Positions 1-15,000 of a stretch of DNA of 64,000 nt are shown here, one piece after another. A program made the position numbers and the translations under genes. Positions within the stretch are counted from its first letter, which is position 1; every line of letters begins with the position of its first letter. The notes beneath the pieces were generated by a model. The model was not told where the DNA came from, searched no databases, and worked only from the letters and a program-made list of their open reading frames with translations. The stretch covers positions 186,001 to 250,000 of the forward strand of contig WIXG01000079.1 in NCBI GenBank assembly GCA_009869945.1, written 5' to 3'. The DNA is from Mesaphorura yosii (lineage: Eukaryota > Arthropoda > Collembola > Poduromorpha > Tullbergiidae).

Positions 1-3000
1 GCTTCGCATCCGCATGCTTTTGAATCTGCTTGTATCGATAATCTGAATAATCTCAAGTGATCTGAGGAAAGCACTTCACACCTTCTGAATGGCAAATGGG
101 GAATGGTAAAACAAACATTGCACCGATTCTGCTGTGCCGCGCCTGAATCACGCATCATAGTCTCAATATTTGAACAGCGAATTACAACACCAATTATCCA
201 CCTAATAACCCACAATATAACGCTATTAATCATAAACATACATGAAGATGAGACCGCACGATAAAATTCATAATCAAATTATTCACGTCTTGTAATTTAT
301 GTGCATGTGCAATTTCTTAACCGTGCTTATGAAAATTTTATGTTTGTTTAGTATCACGATTTGAAGTGCAGACGAACGAAAACATACTCCACACTTTAAT
401 ACGACAGAGGTAGATCACACCTCTGCAAAGCTTTACCCATAAAGCTACATCCTTAATACTTTGAACGGTGGATAGTTTTAAGGCACATCTTTTGTCATTA
501 CGGAATAATTTCACGCATCACAGTTTCATATATTATGGTTACGTAAGACTTAAGAGGCTGTAAATTATTCGACCTCAGGTATCGGAAGTTCGTTGTTAGT
601 CCATATTTCACGAGCTTAACTGTTGAGCAATACCGTTTACTTGCAGGAATGAGGAATGTAGAAATGTACCACGCTCAAAGGAGGTATTTCAGTTTGGTAT
701 TGGTTAGGTGGAGGTTCCTATTGAAGTAGTTGTACCACTGTGGATCTAAAACGCATGGCAATGGCAGTAATAAAATCTTCTGCAGTGCAGTTTCTATTTT
801 CGACGCAACAATGTGTACTCAGTCTAAATTTTCGCATTTGCGACTTGTAAGGTGGGTAAGCACTCACGCCGCGCCATACCAACAATGCGTCGTGCTCGTC
901 TTAGTATCATCATTCGACTGGTAGCGGCATTTTGCGCAACAGAATAATAATAGACCACATAATAAATAATTATTGTGTTGTATAATTGACGTCTGAATAG
1001 GAAAATTATGAATAATATAATATGAGTCTGTGATTTAGCGCCCCTGCTGGAGGATGTACGTGCATTACACCACCTTTTCGTGGTTAAGGCTTGTACTTCA
1101 CGGTGTGCATAGAAAATTCTTCTTATGAGCAGCAATCCAAACACGACACTCGAGACTCGAGAGGTAGCAGAAGCGGAAACATAATCCTCGCCGTTAATGT
1201 GCTTGAATCTTTAAGCGAGCTTTGCAACAATCGAAAGTATCATTTTAACTGTTCATCGAGAGTTTCCTTTCTTCTTGATTCATGTATCACGTTATCTCAC
1301 ATCCTCCCTTTATTCTTGAAGAATCTTGAGATTACTCGAAACGTAATACTCAGCTGCGACCAGATTAACGTACAAAAAGAAGTAGATGCACGAGCACGAA
1401 CACTCTCATAAGAATTCAAACAAATGTTGCACAATTCAGTAAGTCAGTCACAGTCGCAAGAATTATGCAATTGTCAATACGATATGTGTTACCGGAATAA
1501 AGTGCCCATTTCATTGCCCATTCATGAGCAGCTCAATTTTTCTGTAATTTTATACTCATTTGAGCTTGCTTTCCAAAATTAACGTGACTCAAGGCACGAC
1601 GAAAAAAATAGCAGAGAGAATCGCGGTTCGGCAAAAAGTTGCAATTTTACCCGTGTAATTCAGTCCAATCAAGTTACACCAGACAGCAGATCAACCGAAA
1701 TTCGTGCGTACTGCATTCTAATTTGTGAACTGTAAATTATAAATGTGCAAAGCGACAGGTTGCGCAGCGTGGGCTCTATTTTATGAAAATTAGTCACGGT
1801 GGCAGCCACGCAACTGCAACTTGTCATGTCCAATGCCCACCTATGTGGCCGTCCCGCTCGTCCAATGTCTCAGCACATGATTTGGCACTTACACCATATC
1901 AACTCATCATCTCCTGTCAAATGTCAAGACACAGACATCCAAAAAGTTGAAGCGCGGACTGTTATTAAGGTGTTTGTCACGGTTATGTCGTGGTCGTGGC
2001 ACAATATTGGGTGCAAGTATCTCGGCTTTTACTGCTGTTGCTTTGTTGTCAAACTGCGATTGGTTTCACAGTTTATATGTCCATTCTTTTATATTATGGC
2101 TGCACAGAAACTTGTTTCAGAGTACAACCAAATATTTTGTAATTCTTGGCAGTTTGGAATGCAAATATGCGAAATCAGTTAAAACATACATATACGCGCA
2201 CGCTTTACACGCACGTGGTCGGACATGTTGAATGGTTAATGCATTAGGTCCACGCTTTCTTTCAGCCGTGCTCAGTTATGTAATTGTCACTGCTCACTTT
2301 CACTTGAGCCAGCACCAGCGACTTGACACTTTGCTATGTTGAGTATGAAGGATGAGCTGGTCACCAAAGAGTGTCACGTCCCACCGATCGGTATCTCACT
2401 GACTTCTGCTAATCGCGTTGGATCTTTCAAACTGTAGTGCAGAAAGCCTTCAACGAAATCATTAAAATTCGACAGTTTTGAAGACAAATTCTGCCTCGTG
2501 CACCTAGAATCATCACCCATTCTATTTTGTTGACGGAAGTGCGCCATGACTTTAATAATTTATGAATTTAATAGGGCATAAGTGTGAGAATTAAGCACAA
2601 AGTAAACTGACTTAGAATTAGGCCGTGTAAAGGTAGTAAACTCAAATTACTGTCACATGAAATCTTTCATATCAATGATTTCAGAGCCTTCCTTCAAATT
2701 CCAAGAAGTCGATTCGATTCGATTCTGCCATAGCCCAGTGAAGTTATCAAATTCTTGCTTATATGAAAGCATCTGCCAGTTTCTATACTTTGGAAAGATT
2801 AATTAAAAATCTGAATTAAGTACAGAATTACCGAGAGACTTCCCTTTAGATACATTGCATTAATCTCCGAAGTAAATCATTACTGCTTTAATACCTGCAA
2901 AGCAAGAATTAGTCTTTCAGGCTCGTCAGGTGCTCTTTTAATCGCTGCGCTCATGCCATACTGGACACGAAATGGAACCAGTTTTTGATGTACACACGTT

Positions 3001-6000
3001 ACAATCATATGCTTCGTTTGAAGAGAAGGAGTGGCGCAATGTTTCTGCCACTCTCATTTAAAATGCCAATCAATTTCTCGTACTTTCATGTAAACCAAAT
3101 TGCTCTCTATGCTCTGCATGGACACGCTATCTGTCAAAAGTATGGACAAAGTGGCTTCTCACCTTTGGCGCCCTCAACGATACGATGTTAGGCGAAGGGA
3201 GTTGTAGTTGTGCGCTCTGCTACCTTTCAGCACTGAGTTTTCTCACCAGTATGAGCGTTTTTCAATAACGGCCCAAAACAACAACAATTTGTCCATTAAT
3301 CGTGGTGCGAGTTCAGAAGTAGCAGAAATTGTTCAACTTCCCACCGTCTACTCATTCGGAGTATAAATTGTTGTGACCACTTAGAAAAAGTAAGAATGTC
3401 TCTTGTCTCTGGGCGCTGCACACTCACGACTGGCACCCAAGTCGGAAATAGACGAATGCTTTTAGTTTCGTAAGTCAAGAAAACGAATCTGCTGGCCTTC
3501 TGTAGCGGTCCATCCAAAGAGCACTTTGCTGATTGAAGGGAAACGAGCAGAAGACGAGTGAGATTGAAAATCTTCCAATGACCTCCCAAATATAGAATAT
3601 TAAGAACGTGGAACGAACGGTAAGAAGCGAAAGATTCGAAGCAAGCAAAATTGATAAGCATAAAGTCTGCAGCCGACGCTTACGCTTACGATTTACCCAT
3701 TTACCTTAACATATTTCACATGTGCCGAATCTACCTCTCAGAAAGTAATCTTCACGAGGAGGAAGATGCAACCAACCCTTACACAAAAATTATTTAATAT
3801 TTTGCATCAATAGACTCAAGAGGGTATTTTGGGTGCAGTGCAGAGAGCTTACGTGCCCACAACGCACGTAAAAAGTACATGTGGGTTAGGAATACCAGTA
3901 CTGCAATGAGCAATAATGTGGTCATGGGTACCACAAAATTATGAAGACGTAACCACGTTCACTTGTACTTTCTGCAACATAACGCAACGCCAACCATCGC
4001 ATCTTCATATTTCCAAAATGCGTTATTAACTCTCAATCATACAGCTGCAGTAATAAGTACACGCAACAATAACAACAATAAACAATCCTATATGCCATGC
4101 TGAGTGACCATCGCAGTCGCATTCACGTCTTTTCTGCTGCATTTTTAATCTTTTTCAAAGAAAATGAAAGGGAATCGTCTACGCTGCACTTTTGATTGAG
4201 TGGTGGTTCGGAAGATTCATAGATGCATTGTTGCAAGATACGCAGCCCCACCGCAGCGCATTGCAATGCTGCACTTGAGTTTTAAGAGTACCGCGCCGGG
4301 ACTTAAAATGTTAACATAATGCACATACTGACGTAAACGTGTCAGAAGCTTCTCGTGCATCTTAGCGAATAACACTATAAAAAACTTCTGGAATGAAAGC
4401 TGAAACGGCAAATTCTGACGTATTCGTTGTATTCGAGTCTCAGTGTACCTCGCCCCTCTTGCCCCATTGAACTGGATTTGGATTCTATGATTGATACAAA
4501 CACGAAGCCATCTTATTCAGTCATATGCCAAATGTGTTAAATGATTAATTTAATTACTTTACGAATTCTGACATATTCATCAGTTCTTGAGATAACCCTA
4601 TTTAACACGATGATAATTATTCACTGCACTACTTATCAGATTTTGACCATAAAAAAGGGACATCTTCGTTGCATCTTATGTCATAAGGAGTTTGATTGTG
4701 TACAAAATTCCGTTAATAAAATGCGAGATGCATTTATGCAAATGTTATCTCAATTGCACTTTACGCCTTATCAGATCAGATCACAAACGCATGTACCTTG
4801 CATAATAGCATAACGTGGTCGGTTCTGAACCGGTAATTCGTAAACAATCATCGAATGAATGCACATTGTGCTATTAATCTTTACATTGTTGTACAACAGT
4901 ATACAAATTAGGCTGTGTGCAAAAGAATTTCATTTCGCACGTACACACGTGTATGAGTATGGAAAATGATGATGATCATGTCAAAAAGTACAAAGAGGAA
5001 GCGCAATTAAGTTTACTACTTCACTTACACGGACGCTTTATGTGCCCATATAACACGTAATTGCTTAATTATGACTTTATAACAGTGCCGTTGCTTTGCT
5101 GGTGCCTTATTGGGGAAAATACTATTATGCCTTATTCATGCAGCAATATTGTATCATCTTCTTGTTTCGTCTTGTCTTCCTTCGGGCTGCGGCTGCTTGT
5201 TCATAAAGAATTCGCACATTATAATTACGCCGAAACAAGCGCGTTCACAGCCATCTGTATAAATATTGAATTGTAATAACGCACAGGGACAAGAAGCCGA
5301 AAGCAACAATAAAGAAACGAAACAATGTGAACGAATCTAAGAATTAACACCAAAAAGAGTCATAAAAACTAGACAAGTTGCTCATCTTTTCCTTCCCTCT
5401 CTTCGTACATGATTTTTTGTGTTCACACTGCAACTGCAAAATGGCAAAATTGCACCTTGAGTGTCTCGTGTCCAACGAGGCTCAGATTTCGGCAACTCTC
5501 CGCGTGCGTGTGCATGAGCGGAGTCGGCAACATTTAATTGGTAAGAAATGTGTCATGCATAATTAGCCAAACGCAAGCGTGTTGGGTTCACAACTACCCA
5601 TATTTGTTGACAATTAAAATCGCTGGCTCGCTTAACATTTGCATTTCGCATTGTTATTGTTAAATTCGCACGAGCATCTGTTTTGGGTCTCGCCTTATTA
5701 CCTCCTGGTCATCACACGACCACGATGGGCAGCCTCGCACGTATGCAATCGCGGCGTATCGGCGCATGTAATTAATGCTCGGGCATGCGCGGCGCGGAAT
5801 GATGATGTACGATGTGTCAATGCACGTGCTCGTAGTAGGTAACTGCTTCTTTGATTACTTCATCAACTTCATTTGTTAAATACTTCTTCCTCGTCCCAAT
5901 CTTGACGTCTCATCTGCCCTGGCACACTTTACATGACTGTACATAACCAAAAGAAGAGTACATAATTAATTTAATTATGGGGATTATTCGCTTCATTTTT

Positions 6001-9000
6001 CATGGGTGCGTTGCAACAATGACACTTTTGTAAGAAATTTGTGAGATGTCATTCAGGTTGGCGTTTGCCGATTCGACCCGTCACCGATTTCGCCATTGCA
6101 CTGTGATCTTATCACCTTAGGGTAGTGTGAAATCTGCTTGAATCTCTGTAAACAAGATTGGAATTTAATTGGTGAAATTAAATGAGATTTACTGTAATTC
6201 AACATTGGAATTAGCACGGATGAAGCAAGTTAGTACGGACTCGCATAAAGCTTTATTTTTACACGCACATACAGCAAGGAGGTGACTACAATAGTTAACA
6301 TGATTTGTCTTTCGACTGATACGAGTTGACTTACGGCTGGATACTTTTGATAATCATGTTCGATCAATTCGTAGACAGGCACAGTAAAATAAAAACAAAG
6401 CGAACTTTCTCACATATTAATTTGCTATAAATATTTTCAATGATTTTCACTTAGTCATGCTTTTTGGATATTAAATGCTCATGTCATGTTAGCGAGAAAT
6501 CTTGTTCAAACTCTCGGCACATGCAAGTAGTGCAGTGGACGGAGTTATTTCACGCAAGATTCTTATTGCACACAGCCAGAAATCACCTTGTTGGTTCATC
6601 TTATCATAATCTCATCTTTCATTTCCTGTACTCCAAACGTGTCTAAGTGCGTAGAATAGGACATTCCGTTCCCACAGCGTGCTTGGAATGTGTTCTGCTC
6701 AGACAAATGACCCACAGTGTAAACTCATAAGAGTCTCTCATTCATGTCAATCGCGCATAAATAATTTTATTGCAGTGATGCAATGAAAAACCTTCGATAG
6801 ACTATGACGCATAATAAAAATGTCTTCAATTCACATCACATCAATAAAAGGTAAAACAATGCAAATGGCATGAATTTATCGTCATTCATAAATTCGGACG
6901 GGACATATTTCGACCATTTATGGAAACTGGCAAAGATGCAGCACAGCGTGGGAGGATTTATTGGTGTGAATAAAGAAAGACGCTTGGCAGCAAATGGGAA
7001 CAGATCACGACACTAAGGTAGTCAATCAGCAATCAAAATTGCCCGATGCCGCCAATTTGGAAACTAATTTGTATTCAGGTCTGCGCAAATTTATAATTAA
7101 GACATTTTCTTCAATATTTCAGTTGATTGATTGAAAAATTGGAATATTGAGATTTTAATGAATTCTTCAGAAATTCAAGATTCACCGCAAGCACGCTTCA
7201 CCATTCTAACACACTTATGTCACATAATTATAAATGATTGCGCAAGTTGACCTCAAACTGCTGTGAGGCTGCTTCGTTCCCTCGTGTTACTTGTTTGCTC
7301 GCACCATGAAGTGCATTTTATACCTCGTAAATTAATTTTAACTTGTTTCTTCGAATTTCGACAATTTTTTTTGCTGTCTACTTAATAAGGTTCGGTGCAG
7401 TCATTGTGGGATTCATAAATACACGTCTTGTGGTCGTCTCCGCTTTCATTTGTGATATAATGTCATTATTTGCAAATAAGTTCTCTCGAGATTCTGCAAT
7501 GTTGTAACCCATTGTGTAACTTCGATGAGGTTCAGCGGCTACTTCTTTGACAAAAAAATAGCACTGATTTTTTCTTGGGTTCAAACTTGTCATCTTCCTT
7601 TCGTCTTGCGTGATTAATACTTTACTTCCTTTATTGCTCCGTATCTGTGCTGATTCGCACGTGAGTTGACGAACTAAAAAAACTCAAATAGTAATTGAAA
7701 TTTCAAGTTTTGAAATAATGTGTAAACGATTTATTGCCGCGAGACTCTCGGGACTACAGAGACGGTTCAATAACAATGGAATGCATTTTGTTCTGTGTGT
7801 TTATCGAAACACTGCTTACGCATTTGTATGTTAATGCGTTGAGCTTGCGCAAAATTTTTATTATATTGTGGTCTGAAAAAAATGATTTACGACCTGGCCG
7901 GCCGGCAGCAACTGCACGCACCCGAGGACACGAGACATGCAGCGATTCTCTCAGGTAGATCACTCGGAGGTGTTCTGAAAGCTCTTCTCACTTTCATCAA
8001 CCACACGAGACGTGAAACTGAATACTGACTGTTGGTGGTATTAATGAATGAGAATGAATTCGATATTACAAACTCGATTAAGTGAATCATAAAATCATTA
8101 ACCGTGAAAGGGAAAGCACCTTGTCAATCTAAATGACGCAAATTAGTTTCCTGCTTAATTAATGGCGATTTCGCTAATTGTCTTGGTGTAATGACAACTT
8201 TCCAATCCATCTGACTTAGTTAAGAAGGCTTTAGCAACCGAGTACTCACAATCATGAAGTACTCGTGTTCTTAGTTTCATTCATCTTGTATTGAATAAAC
8301 GGCATCTGAAGTAGAGCCAGGAATAGAATTAGGATTTCAAGAGACTTGTAAATTCCCGTCTTGTTAACGAGTTTTGGCATAAATAAGCCCGCAAATAACC
8401 CCTGGTAAAAAAAAAAGTGGTCCCCTATTGCATTGGCAACACGGTTTATGGGTCGAATGCATCATAAATTGCATGTAATTGCAATTGAGTTGCATTGGTC
8501 ACAGCCACAAAAGCGATCAAAACAAGCGGTTTTCAATCACCTCGTTCGCTGGCACTCGTTCGACTCTTGCATCAGTTAAGCTCATCGATGAAGCGCTTGT
8601 AAATAATAAAGGATTATCCAAATTGAAAGGAATGTGAATTTAGAATGCTCATCTTGACTTGACATGGAGACACTCTATCATCTTTGCAATTTTGACTTAT
8701 TCAGTAATGACAACAGAAAACAGAAATTGCATTTATAGCATGGTGAGAGGTGATGCAATCGCTGCGCTGGCCGACGCTGGCGCGCCAGCCACGACACGCA
8801 AGCTGGGTGCATGACAATAATTCAAAAATACAATCGCAGAACTTCTGCACGCCGAGTCTTTGATAACTAAACTATGGGACGGCTCGACTTGGATGGGTAT
8901 TCGTAACCATTTCACTGGTTGCAGGCACTGTCAGCTGAATCTGTGAAATATGAAGCACCCAGGCCATAAAATTGGGGGTTGGATCTCTCGAAAAAGAAAT

Positions 9001-12000
9001 CTGGCACAATCGCATGTGGCGGAGCAATGCAGTTTCATAACAAAGGCGCGTAAAATCCTTTGCCGGTTATGCGGACAACAATTTATTAATAAATTGAATC
9101 AGTAATTATTTGACGACGATGAAAACATTCGTTCTTTAGTTATCAACAGACATTAACATACATACGAGGAAAAGGCGTGTTATTTTTGGTGCGGGGATTC
9201 TTTCGTGATAACGCTCCGTGGTTTATTAAAACGCATTTTATTTTCTAGCTGGTTGGGTGCTCATCAATGCGTTGCATCTTGCCGTGCAAGAGTTCTGCCC
9301 ATGCTACCCCATGCAATATGAAATATACGAGTAGGTTTCTTGATGCAATTTCTTAATTGTGAAAGAATACGACTTTAATTACTTTTCTATTATAATCGCA
9401 TTGTAAGTTTGAACGCGGAGGTGTAGCTAAGATACGTTATCATCCGTGTGTACCAGAATCGCCTCGCAAAGATCAGATCGCGAAACACGAATTTATTCAC
9501 ACGACCCAAAATTGTCACAAAGGAGAATGCGGAATGCATTTGAGGACGACTCAATTTCAATGAAACAGGAAATGATCTTCTTTATCATGCAACGTCATTA
9601 TCTAATTCCATTATTGCCATAATTCACTCCCGATTTTGTCGTCTTGGTCGTGGTTGGCCAAAAATTCAAGTGTGGTTTCAAGGAAGAATTAATTTTTGAG
9701 CGTTTGCAATTTGTCTGATGTGATAGGCAAATTTGAGCTCAAATGAATAAAAATTCTGAAGCATATAACAATCAAAGTGCCAAGTCATGTCAAGCACATT
9801 CATTTTGCGTTTGAACTACCCATCGCAGGCAGCGTATTAATCAAAGAGGCTCATCGTGTGCATTTTTGGCAGATGGAAATCCTGTTATTTGTTTACAAGC
9901 TTCACAATTACAAATACTGACCTTGCATTCTTCTCTTCACTTGTTCTTGATAACCGTGCGGTTTTGGGAAGGCTTTAATTTACATGTTATGATTTTCTGC
10001 ATAAATATTCGCTTTTGCCAAGAAGAAAATGCTTTGACTTTGCTTGTGGTTTGCAAAAAATTAAAATGCATGAGTGCGTTATGAATTTATTACAGATCTG
10101 GGCATGTCGGCTGACCCCTCCACTCGTGCATCAAAGTTTCAAAGTGGTAAAGGAACACTGCATGCCTTGGCTTTGGCTTGTCTACTGTGAACCACAGCCA
10201 CAGCAGGAGTCCAACAATGCTCACTGCAGATAACAGGATCATGGGATTATAATATTTGGATTAAAAATGCGTCAGTCAAGCAGAATTCAATGACTAAACG
10301 ACCTAGTCGTACGATGTGATTACTTTCACTTTTGTCCGAATATTGAACCATTGAAATAACAAATACGTAACCGCACTAGTTTATAGCGTTGTACACGGCA
10401 AATTCGGATCAAAGGAAGCGAATGAGTCAGGCGTCAAAGTTTATAACCAAGATCTTTAAAATCCATCCTTCGGTTTAATTGAAGCCCCATCTCTACAGAA
10501 ATTAGCCTTGTCGTAGCGCCAGCCTACGGCAAGCAAAGTTATCTCGCATAACTCCATTTTTGTTGATTTTAGAACTTTGTCCAAAAATGAACGGTCACGA
10601 CTTTTATTTTTATTTTTTACGATTATTTTATGAAGGCAGCACAAAGCCGTAACAAAATTAAGAAGAGTCGCGTGGTACACGTTGAAGTTCACTTGGTCCC
10701 AGATTTCGTGCAATTGTGTCGCAAGCTTATATTAATTACAGGACAAATATGGCATCAGAAATGCAGCGAGTACTCATCCATAATTATGACGCCCCGAAAA
10801 ACATCAACCGTCAAGGTCATTCATGTAGGTGAGCCGGCGAGCTGCATTTTTTTCTCGTGTACGCCTGCTGTTGCACAAGAGCACACGATGAAACCTTCAA
10901 CAGCTACAACTGTGAAACAATGCATGACTTTACGTGTCAAAATAGTGCGAAGGATCCTACAAGAACAAGAATACCAACTGGGAACAGCACAAAAGGGAGT
11001 GGATGGTGTTCTGTCAGCTCGCGATGCGATGGGTTAATCAAATCAATCAATTATTGTCATTATTATGCATACTGCCAAAACATTACATTTAGAATAACAC
11101 CTAATTTCATATGCAGTTAGTAGTTTGAGTCAATGTTTCTTTGTTGCGTGCATTATTATGCTGACTGCATTCCAAATCCGAGAAGAATGTGAAGAATCTT
11201 GCGCATCATACACCAAGCACAAAGGATAATTGCAGAGAGCAGGAGTGATCATCGCATAAATTAGAGTTCATTAATTCCATTTCAGCTTTGACTTTGAAGT
11301 GACTGACATTATAATCAGTTGTAATTGACAGTTAAATAAATCAGATCAATATTCGACTGAAGGAAGCTGAGTCCATTACAACAGCCTCTGCATTGTAATT
11401 ACATTTGAAGGCACAATAAACAAAAAGTGCCAAAGTGACCGAGCTGACAATGGATCAGTCGATCATATATTGAAGAACTTTCAATTATCCTAATACGAGG
11501 AAGAAACACAAGGAGATGCATGCCAATCATACTAATATGTCTGGGACTGTGACAGCCTCCATGATGGATTCAAGTCACGAAAACAAACACGGATTTTGGA
11601 TCATCGTTTTATGAACAATGAGCACTTATTAAGGTGATTATGCAGAACTGCTCGGGTCGTTTCGTAGGATTTAGCAGAGTTATTCGACGACCTTGACCAG
11701 GCTTCTTCAGTTTGACCAGATTATCGTTATCTTTCAAATTGCACATCCTCATGTTAAATTGGAGTTGTGGCGTTGAAAGTGAAACGCTGATTGTTGGCAC
11801 TTTAAGCCGCATAGAGTGAAGAGTGTTTGACCTTCACGGGCATCATCGATTCGATAGAGAATGCTCGCTGAAATCACGTCAAATTCGAACTTCACTCCAT
11901 TGTTCCTGTAATGCTGCTTCTTTTCTGTTTGGTTTGGGATGAAACACGAGCAAAATTATTTTATTTCTTCACCAGTGAGAACAGTAATGATTTCTGCACG

Positions 12001-15000
12001 TAATGCTAGTAAGTTAGTTGCAGTTGGATTGAAATTAGAAGAGTAAACAATGGCCAAGTGTGGGTAGCTGAAAATTATAGTTACCAGATTTTACAACTTT
12101 GATCTTGAGAGGCCCCACCTTGATTCCACAGCCTATGGCATACAAGTAAAATTTATTAGTCATGATTCACGAGTATCACGAGTCATAAAACGAATGAGCA
12201 ATCGTATTTCCATTTTAATGTGGAGCATTACAAGCATAATACGAACTTGAATGGATCGTCATCTTCAATAGGCCAATAAGAAGAAGCATAAACAAGTATA
12301 ATTAACAATGCCATTTGTTGCGTGGGGACGCTGCGGCAAAGAGTTTGAAGAAGAAACAGGAGATGAAAGGTCACAGAATCGATAATGATCATCGCCTTAT
12401 TCTTCGATCGTCAATACGCTCGTTTTCAATGACAATGCTCTCATTAACATAATGTGGAGCAAATCAAAAACGGTGCAATAACAATAAAATGGAAAAGGAA
12501 ACATGAGACATGAATTAATGCACCATAAATCTTTTCAATTTCAACTTCTCTCGAGTAATTGTAACTACTTTGCACTGAGATGCGAAGTGCGTGATCTGTC
12601 CTGCAAGGCAATTAAATCTCATCACCTCTGCATGGCTTGCCATCTTCAAAAGTGCAAGCAGGAGGCTGAATGCTGCTCTATAAAAGACTGTTACCTGAAC
12701 TGAATTGTAATCAGTAATAATCGGCCAATTTTGTGCATGATCACCGAAATTGATTCCTGATTTTATGGCTGTAAAATTGCACTTTGGTGTTTATCGCAGA
12801 TCAATTATCGTACCGGCTCTTGGAATTGTATTTGTATTCCAAGCACGAGAACTGGAGTGTTCATGAGCATAATTGACGACGCAATGTCAATTTGGAGGAC
12901 AATTTGAGGTGAAGATGTCGTCGCTTGTTTGAAAGAAGTGACAATTGCATTCACTCAATTACACTCAAGGATCAGCCAAATGTGATTAGGATTGCACTTA
13001 ACGTGACGCCTCATATATTTTGTACGCCTAATCGTAGGACAATGCGAGCATGTATTCGATATGGTTGTGGTTGGCAATCGCTAAATTCAGCTGCGCAGCT
13101 ACACAGGAATCCTAATCCATAGGGTTTATTTACAGAGCTTGGGATTATGCAATTTAAGCTGTGGTTTTCGCGTTTCAGTTATTGTTGGTTTATGGTCTGG
13201 ATGATCTGCACTTTTAACTTGGACGCTCAAAAATTTTTCGCAAGACGAACTTGATTATATGGAAATAATTCGTGCTTGACTCATTCCTTCAACGCAGCAG
13301 TACCGTACAACTGCTTGACTTTCACGGCCTTGACTCGCATAATTGCTGGCGCATGAAGACAGAAACAGAAACATTTTGATTCTCTTGATTAATATAAAGG
13401 ATCACTTCATGTGATGAGGCGATAAAGCCGAAGCCACAGCCTCCTTTAACGAAGTGCGATTTAATCAAGAGCAAGAGGCTTGACTTTAGCTTGAAGTTTA
13501 GTTCGCAATTAAGTAAATACTGCGTGTCAATGATTGCATGCAAACTTTATCCTCCAAGTTCGACAGTTCGTTATCGCGTTCCTAATGAAGTCGTACGTAT
13601 CGTAATTTCACTGACCTTCCTTGAGTACGATCTGCGATGCACAAAAGACAATTCATAATTAAATAATATGGAAGGAGAAAGGAAATGAAGCATCTAAGCA
13701 TTACCTGAGAGACGTTGGTTGGTTGAACGATGCGAGGTGCATTTTGTGAATACTGTGCATATGAATTAAGTTACAGAATGTTAATATTATTCTATAATTT
13801 GATTGAGCATTGTTTCTCTTTACCGTTTGCCCGACTGTATTTGCAAGTAACTCCATGTCCTAATTAAACGTACGTTGCCGAAGGCATGCAGGCCTGAGGA
13901 CGCTTAACCTCGGCTAAATTTGCTTAACTGAGAACAATAACTTTGAGTCACGATGCGAATGAAACTTTGAATAAAAATGATTGAGGAAATTAAGCGGAGC
14001 GAAAGAACCTTCTTCGCTTAATAAATGCGAGGCTTCATTATGAGCGTGGCTGGTCTGTCAACAAAGGCAAGCGCTTGCGCAGCCAGTGTTGGGAGTCAAT
14101 TTGTCATCGAATCCGAAACAATGCCGAAATCGATATTAGCTATCAGCAGTCGTTCAGTCAGGAATCGTCTCTTGACAGTAGAAAATGAAGGCACCAATTC
14201 ACAAATGAAAATGTGATTTTCTCATAGCCCTCTTCAGAAGTGGGCATTATGATTATTTGAAAATCATGAGTTGCAGTTTAGGAGCCCTCAATGCTGAGCC
14301 TATATGAGAGACAATTATGCGAATACGGTGAATGGTAACAAATACACCAGCGACCATAATAGCCAATCATACTACTACTGCGTAGGCTCGAGGTATAAAT
14401 ATTATGACGACAGTTTAATGTGCGCAGAACCTTCTACGACATACTCGTGTTCATATTAAATCCAGTCTATTATGCCATCACATGCAATATTCTAAATTTA
14501 TAGCAGTGAACACGGCAACAATGAGGTATTAATAAAACCATCACTTTGAATATTGAATTGTTTATTTTGGAATCGCCAATTTATGTCACGTTTGCGCCGA
14601 CTAATTTTTCAACTCGTAATTGTGATTTGTGATTATGACTTGGATTGATGCACTCGAATATTAATGTCATTCTTTGTCCATTCTTAATTTCGAGAGTCTC
14701 AGTCGCAGTCGTCTCGTCTTCGCTAGCAGAGTCATACTTATTGCTTGAATTTGTGGGAGACTTATCGCAATGATCGTGCATTGTTCATTCATTCGTCGAT
14801 GGCTGGGCTCATCGGCTCGGTTCAGTGCATTCTTTAATTATGAATACCAATGAAATTATTCTGACATTATTATCTTTCTTGTTGTGGCTTTGCCTTGTTT
14901 TGTTAACAGTTCAAGGAGTTTGTCATTCAATTCAATTGGAATGCAGCTGTAGCCTGCGAAAAACGAAATGCGAAAAGCATACAATGGCAAGTATGGCCAC

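Noticed and set aside
3296-3661. 121-codon ATG-started frame on the minus strand
   Set aside because: No domain, signal peptide or adjoining exon; treated as a chance frame.
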